Assembly (NCBI GenBank): GCA_001871075.1
Contig: MNUP01000143.1
Span: forward strand, 1 to 62,376
Source of the DNA: Candidatus Desantisbacteria bacterium CG1_02_49_89
Lineage (GTDB): Bacteria; Desantisbacteria; UBA1551
Direction: 5' to 3'
Length of the DNA stretch: 62,376 bases
The position numbers were made by a program, and so were the translations under genes. Under the pieces are notes generated by a model. That model worked only from the letters and a program-made list of their open reading frames with translations. It did no database searches and was not told the origin of the DNA. Below are positions 58,755 to 62,376 of this stretch, in pieces; positions within the stretch are counted from its first letter, which is position 1, and each line of letters begins with the position of its first letter.

Positions 58755-60472
58755 AAAATTTCGCCGTAACATTCTATCCGGACGGCAAAAAAATATCGGT
58801 GCCCGAAGGCACGAGCGCGCTCAAGGCTGCAGCCGCGTGCGGCATTTTTTTTCATTCGTCCTGCGGCGGCGAAGGGATATGCGGAAGATGCAGGATACTC
58901 ATAAGGAAAGGCAGCGTTCCACAGTCAGGGGCGGAAGGAAAGATCTCGGAAAAAGACCGCAAAAAAGGATACGTCCTTGCGTGCCGCGCGTCGATACTCA
59001 GCGACGCGGAGATAGAGATCCCCCCAGAATCCAGGCAGGCAAAAGAACAGATACTGACCGAGGAATACGGAAACATTTTCACCACTGAAGAAGCAATAAA
59101 GGAAAAGGACAGGCAGGCGGCATTTCCCCTGTCCCCTCTTGGGGTGGGACCCGGGGATGTGTCTGCCGGGAATTTCGGCATTGCCGCTGACATAGGAACC
59201 ACCTCCGTCGTAACAAAACTCGCTGACCTTTCCACCGGCGAAATCCTGGGCACGAAAGCCGCGCGCAACACCCAGGCAAGGCACGGAGATGATATAATCA
59301 CGCGTATTATCTTCGCCGAAAAAACCGAAGGCCTTGAAGAACTCCACCGCCTTATAATCGATAATTTAAACGGCCTTATATCCGCGCTTGCGGATGAAGC
59401 CGGGATCAAAACTGACGAGATCCGCGCGATCGTATGCGCGGGTAATACGACAATGCTCCACCTTCTCCTGAAGATCAATCCGGCGTATCTGAGGCGGGGA
59501 CCCTGCACTCCCGCAGCCGCATCTATGCCTCTGATAAGAGCATCGGAAACCGGGATCAGGATAAATCCCGGCGGGCTGCTCGCCTGCCTTCCCGGAGTGT
59601 CAAGCTACGTCGGCGCGGACATTGTCGCGGGGGTGCTGGCAAGCGGGATATACGAAGAAAATAATCCGTGCCTCCTCATAGATATGGGGACGAACGGCGA
59701 GATAGCGCTGGGCAGCAAGGAATGGCTTGCCTGCTGCGCGGCTTCCGCAGGCCCTGCCTTTGAGGGAAGCGGGGTGCGCTGCGGCGTGTGGGCTATGGAA
59801 GGCGCGATACAGAAGATCGAAATAAACCCGGTAAACGGCAAAATAAAGTACTCGACGATCGGGGGCGCGAAACCGATCGGCATCTGCGGTTCCGGTTACA
59901 TAGAATGCATCGCTGAAATGCTGAGGTCCGGCATTATAGACAGGTCAGGCAGGATAAAGGAACACGGCATACCCGGGAACGCCCCGACTGACATACGCAA
60001 AGGAACCGACGGCCTGGAGATGGTCCTTGTAAAAGCGAAAGAAAGCGCTTCGGGAAGCGATATAGTGATAACCCAGGCCGACATCACGAACCTGATCCTT
60101 TCAAAAGGCGCGATCTACACCGCGGCAAGCGTGCTGCTCAAAAAAACGAATTTGAAATTCAGCGAGGTCGAGAAAATCTACCTTGCCGGAGGGTTCGGCA
60201 GCTACCTCAGCATCGACAAATCGATCTGTATCGGACTGCTTCCGGACGTGCCGAGGGAAAAATTCAGGTATATCGGCAACAGCTCGCTCGCGGGAGCGAA
60301 ACTCTCCCTGCTGTCAGGCAGGGCGATGGAAGAAGCGGGCGCCATCGCTAAAAAAATGACCTACATAGAATTGAGCACCGAGCCGTCTTTTATGAACGAT
60401 TACACCGGCTCGCTGTTCCTGCCTCATACCGACCTGGACCTGTTCCCCACTTCATGCCTGCTGAAGAAATAA
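58751..60472 (+). CDS. acsV: Corrinoid-protein reductive activator (RACo/AcsV)
   Basis: RACo re-reduces inactive Co(II) corrinoid protein at the cost of ATP. The 573-aa protein has an N-terminal [2Fe-2S] ferredoxin domain (SSCGGEGICGRCRIL, near 35-49), a linker, and an ASKHA-type ATPase domain with AADIGTTSVVTKL near 150, CAGNTTMLHLLL, LIDMGTNGEIALGS and LAGGFGSYL. The ATG at 58751 overlaps the previous stop; the open frame further upstream is a shadow. It closes the acs cluster. Confidence 0.93.
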   Translation: MKNFAVTFYPDGKKISVPEGTSALKAAAACGIFFHSSCGGEGICGRCRILIRKGSVPQSGAEGKISEKDRKKGYVLACRASILSDAEIEIPPESRQAKEQILTEEYGNIFTTEEAIKEKDRQAAFPLSPLGVGPGDVSAGNFGIAADIGTTSVVTKLADLSTGEILGTKAARNTQARHGDDIITRIIFAEKTEGLEELHRLIIDNLNGLISALADEAGIKTDEIRAIVCAGNTTMLHLLLKINPAYLRRGPCTPAAASMPLIRASETGIRINPGGLLACLPGVSSYVGADIVAGVLASGIYEENNPCLLIDMGTNGEIALGSKEWLACCAASAGPAFEGSGVRCGVWAMEGAIQKIEINPVNGKIKYSTIGGAKPIGICGSGYIECIAEMLRSGIIDRSGRIKEHGIPGNAPTDIRKGTDGLEMVLVKAKESASGSDIVITQADITNLILSKGAIYTAASVLLKKTNLKFSEVEKIYLAGGFGSYLSIDKSICIGLLPDVPREKFRYIGNSSLAGAKLSLLSGRAMEEAGAIAKKMTYIELSTEPSFMNDYTGSLFLPHTDLDLFPTSCLLKK

Positions 60473-60483
60473 TCCCGTGTAAC

Positions 60484-60512
60484 TTGCATTTAATACGATT
60501 TTAGTATATAAT
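60484..60512 (+). promoter_or_regulatory. Sigma70-type promoter of the YjbQ gene
   Basis: TTGCAT (60484-60489) and TATAAT (60507-60512) are 17 bases apart. The start codon is 22 bases downstream with AGGTG in front. It separates this gene from the acs cluster. Confidence 0.65.
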
Positions 60513-60533
60513 ATCTAATATAGTAGGTGCAAT

Positions 60534-60941
60534 ATGGGATTTCTGACAATAAAAGCAAATTCTCACAAAAAAGAAGAGATCGTCAAAATAACAGAAGCCG
60601 TCGCGCAAGAAGTCGGGAAAGCCGGCGTTGAAAACGGCGTTTGCATACTTTTTGTGCCGCACACTACCTGCGGGCTTATTATCAACGAGAACGCGGACCC
60701 GGCTGTACCCAGGGATATGATAATAGGGATCAATGCTTTTCTGCCCCACGATGCGATCAGCGAATTCCGCCACGTGGAGGGAAACTCCCCTGCCCATATC
60801 AAGACCAGCCTTGTGGGACAGTCCCAGATACTGCTGATCGAAAACGGGAACCTTGTGCTGGGCACCTGGCAGGGTATTTTCCTGGCTGAATTCGACGGGC
60901 CCAAAGAAAGAAAGATATTGATCAAGATAATAAAAGAATGA
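60534..60941 (+). CDS. YjbQ/UPF0047 family protein
   Basis: A 135-aa protein of the YjbQ family, small trimeric enzymes with reported thiamine-phosphate synthase activity in vitro; the physiological role is unclear. Conserved motifs are CILFVPHTTCGLIINEN near 37, DPAVPRDM near 55, AFLPHDA, RHVEGNSPAHIKTSLVG near 80 and LGTWQGIFLAEFDGP near 112. The His residues of HTT and GNSPAHIK likely bind metal. It has its own promoter. Confidence 0.92.
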   Translation: MGFLTIKANSHKKEEIVKITEAVAQEVGKAGVENGVCILFVPHTTCGLIINENADPAVPRDMIIGINAFLPHDAISEFRHVEGNSPAHIKTSLVGQSQILLIENGNLVLGTWQGIFLAEFDGPKERKILIKIIKE

Positions 60942-61208
60942 TTTTACAGGGAACCCTCCACCAAGATTGGCGGGCAGGCTTAAGAGAACTTAAGAGAACT
61001 TAAAAAAACCTTTTCCACGAAAACACGAAAGTATCACGAAAACACGAAACAAGACTTTTTCACAGGGATTTAAAGAGATTTAAAAAGATTAGCCACGGAT
61101 TCACACGGATCATATTAACGTATGACGCTAGACGCACGACGGTAGTTTAAATCCCGCTCGAAGATCCCTGTAAAAATGTTTGTCTTATAATATGATTAAG
61201 GAGCTTGC
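60942..61208. repeat. Repeat mosaic upstream of ssb
   Basis: No gene seen. The stretch holds AAGAGAACTTAAGAGAACTT (from about 60981), CACGAAAACACGAAAGTATC words (61017-61050), AAAGAGATTTAAAAAGATT, an ACGTATGACGCTAGACGC word (61119-61142) and an AAATCCCGCTCGAAGATCCC half-element (61149-61168). A TATAAT at 61186-61191 may be the -10 of ssb, but no good -35 is visible because the half-element occupies that position. Confidence 0.7.
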
Positions 61209-61616
61209 ATGAATAAGATCATGGTGTCGGGAAATCTTGTCAGGGACGCGGAACTCAGGTACACGCCTAACGGCACGGCAGTGGCCGAATTCAGGATGGG
61301 CATCAGGGACGATCTGCTCAAGAAAAGGGAGAACCGCACGGTGTTTATAGACGTAGTCCTTTTCGGCCAGCGCGCCGAGGCTTTGCACAAGTACCTGATG
61401 AAAGGCAAATCGATGATGGTTGAAGGAAGGCTTGACATCAGGATCAACAAGAACCAGGACGGGCGGACCTTCACCAACATTCAGGTATACGCGAACAGCC
61501 TTGAATTCCTGGGCAAAAAAGACGAAGTAACTGAGCAGACAGAAGAAGCAACGGTTGAAGAATCCGTTCCCGAACCTGAAACCCACGAACAGCCGCCCGA
61601 GGACGCCCAACAATAA
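61209..61616 (+). CDS. ssb: Single-stranded DNA-binding protein
   Basis: The 135-aa protein has the OB fold of bacterial SSB: MNKIMVSGNLVRDAELRYTP at the start, FRMGIRDD, VFIDVVLFGQRAEALHKYL near 45 and MMVEGRLDIRINKNQDGRTF near 76. The tail (105-135) is acidic. It ends PPEDAQQ, lacking the usual DDIPF-like tip that recruits partner proteins, so it may be a secondary SSB. There is no rpsF or rpsR gene beside it, another sign it is not the canonical locus. AAGGAG precedes the start. Confidence 0.92.
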   Translation: MNKIMVSGNLVRDAELRYTPNGTAVAEFRMGIRDDLLKKRENRTVFIDVVLFGQRAEALHKYLMKGKSMMVEGRLDIRINKNQDGRTFTNIQVYANSLEFLGKKDEVTEQTEEATVEESVPEPETHEQPPEDAQQ

Positions 61617-61649
61617 ATGCTTTGAACCACGGGTAAACACTGTTGTAAC

Positions 61650-61672
61650 TCAAGGCTTTAGCCTTGATACAA
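61650..61672. repeat. Variable-stem hairpin after ssb, possible terminator
   Basis: TCAAGGCT and AGCCTTGA form a perfect stem around TT, followed by TACAAATTTTCC. Compared with the common TCAGGGCT form, both arms have changed together, so complementarity is preserved. The modest T-run downstream could allow termination between ssb and the porV-like gene. Confidence 0.7.
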
Positions 61673-61691
61673 ATTTTCCAGGAGGCACAAG

Positions 61692-62376
61692 ATGAAAAGA
61701 GCAAATGCAGGACCTAAGTTGTTACTGCTCTTCACTTTTTTCCTTCTGCTATCTACCGCATCGCTTGCCGCAGACTCATTCACGTTGCCCATGAACATTA
61801 TTGATGTAGGTCCCAGGGCACAAGGTTTTTCAGGTGCTTTCACCGGAATAGCAGATGACGCATCCGCATTCTACTGGAACCCCGCCGGATACAGATTTTT
61901 TGAAAGATACGGTATATCTTCTTCTCACACCTCCGGTCTTAGTTACTGGAGAGGATATGTTACCTACAACTATCCCCTGGGCGCCATTACCGCGGTCCGT
62001 TCCGCATCAGGCTTAAGCTGGGACGGAATAGATGGAAAAGGAACCGCAGACCTGTTCATATTTACGCAAGCGCTGCCTTTGGGCGATGTATTTTCCGTGG
62101 GGTTCAACCTTAAGGGATTAAGCCAGGACAACGGAGAATCCTTAGGTTACGGCTGCGACCTTGGCGCTCTGCTGAGAACGCAGTATTTCCGCCTCGGGTT
62201 TACAGCCCAGGACCTTGTATCCTACGTGGGAAAAACAAAATCTAATCCGGTATACAGGATCGGCGTCGGCATAGGGCCATTCAGCACGGTTATGATCGGC
62301 GCCCAGGTTGACCTGATAGACCTCAGCGCCTTTCAGGCAGGCATGTTCCTGCCCCAGATACGCACCGGAATTGAAG
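61692..62376 (+). CDS. PorV/PorQ-like outer-membrane protein (UPF0164), truncated by window end
   Basis: The first 228 residues are present and the frame is still open at the last base. A signal peptide (about 1-27, LLLLFTFFLLLSTASLAA) is followed by the family motif IDVGPRAQGFSGAFTGIADD and then SAFYWNPAG near residue 63. Amphipathic strands typical of an FadL-like beta-barrel follow. PorV-type proteins take part in type IX secretion or act as outer-membrane channels; many bacteria without type IX secretion have paralogues. AGGAGG precedes the start. Confidence 0.88.
   Translation, partial: MKRANAGPKLLLLFTFFLLLSTASLAADSFTLPMNIIDVGPRAQGFSGAFTGIADDASAFYWNPAGYRFFERYGISSSHTSGLSYWRGYVTYNYPLGAITAVRSASGLSWDGIDGKGTADLFIFTQALPLGDVFSVGFNLKGLSQDNGESLGYGCDLGALLRTQYFRLGFTAQDLVSYVGKTKSNPVYRIGVGIGPFSTVMIGAQVDLIDLSAFQAGMFLPQIRTGIE

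Noticed and set aside
1-62376. tRNA and rRNA genes
   Set aside because: I looked for the TTCGANNC arm with an acceptor stem and for conserved rRNA segments. TTCGAA matches are all within the dispersed half-elements, with no cloverleaf of tRNA dimensions. A faint tRNA could be missed by eye.

Overview
The window reads as chromosome of an anaerobic, diderm bacterium with acetogen-type carbon metabolism, most likely from an uncultured candidate phylum (Omnitrophota-, Elusimicrobiota- or Firestonebacteria-like; the sequence alone does not fix the phylum). The diderm inference rests on a Wza-type export protein, a PorV-type outer-membrane protein and a CsgG-like secreted protein. Anaerobic C1 metabolism rests on a bacterial-type CODH/acetyl-CoA synthase cluster with oxygen-sensitive Fe-S proteins.

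Layout. 0.45-3.8 kb is an accessory region: a Fic protein with a broken C-terminus, a HEPN/MNT pair and a RelE/ParE toxin-antitoxin pair, set in dense repeats. 4.2-7.4 kb holds a polysaccharide co-polymerase/tyrosine kinase and a Wza-type export protein. 7.9-16.8 kb is a carbon-signalling and glycogen block: PTS EI, HPr, two GH57 enzymes (amylase/glucanotransferase and branching enzyme), HPr kinase, a PTS IIA protein and hibernation factor. No PTS permease is seen, which suggests a sensory PTS. 16.8-24.1 kb is mostly housekeeping: NnrE/NnrD, AcpS, PhoH, IspF, PilT, a MalK-like ATPase and an epimerase. 24.2-37.2 kb holds an O-antigen ligase-like/TPR protein, RtcB with a full-length intein, a CsgG-like protein, archease, GatC, and three tandem zinc-ribbon/trypsin/PDZ proteins, one of which has lost its catalytic triad. 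All of these genes are on the minus strand.

At about 37.4 kb the coding strand switches, and everything from mfd (37.6 kb) to the window end is on the plus strand. 41.0-60.5 kb is the Wood-Ljungdahl cluster, in this order: MetV-RnfC fusion, MetV, MetF, CooC, CooF-like ferredoxin, NuoE-, NuoF- and NuoG-N-like subunits, a 59-aa protein, AcsD, CODH (CooS/AcsA), AcsB, AcsC, an FkbM methyltransferase, AcsE, a DUF3786 protein and the corrinoid activator AcsV/RACo. Together these encode the last methyl-branch step, methyl transfer to the corrinoid protein, CO2 reduction to CO and acetyl-CoA assembly, plus an NADH-linked electron-input module. Formate dehydrogenase, formyl-THF synthetase and FolD are not in the window. 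YjbQ, SSB and a truncated PorV-like gene close the window.

The most unusual aspect is what fills the gaps. Almost every intergenic space is a mosaic of several short palindromic repeat families. One family is a hairpin whose stem sequence changes freely while staying self-complementary and keeping a constant (C/T)TAC tail. Another is a CCCTGCA/TGCAGGG hairpin with interchangeable inner stems. A third is a 12-mer, ATCRCYGTAATC, lying just upstream of the ribosome binding sites of at least eight genes. Several leaders carry the modules in the same order. The same elements have entered genes in frame: inside mfd and archease, as the C-terminal tails of NnrD and PtsI, and in the signal peptide of the CsgG-like protein.
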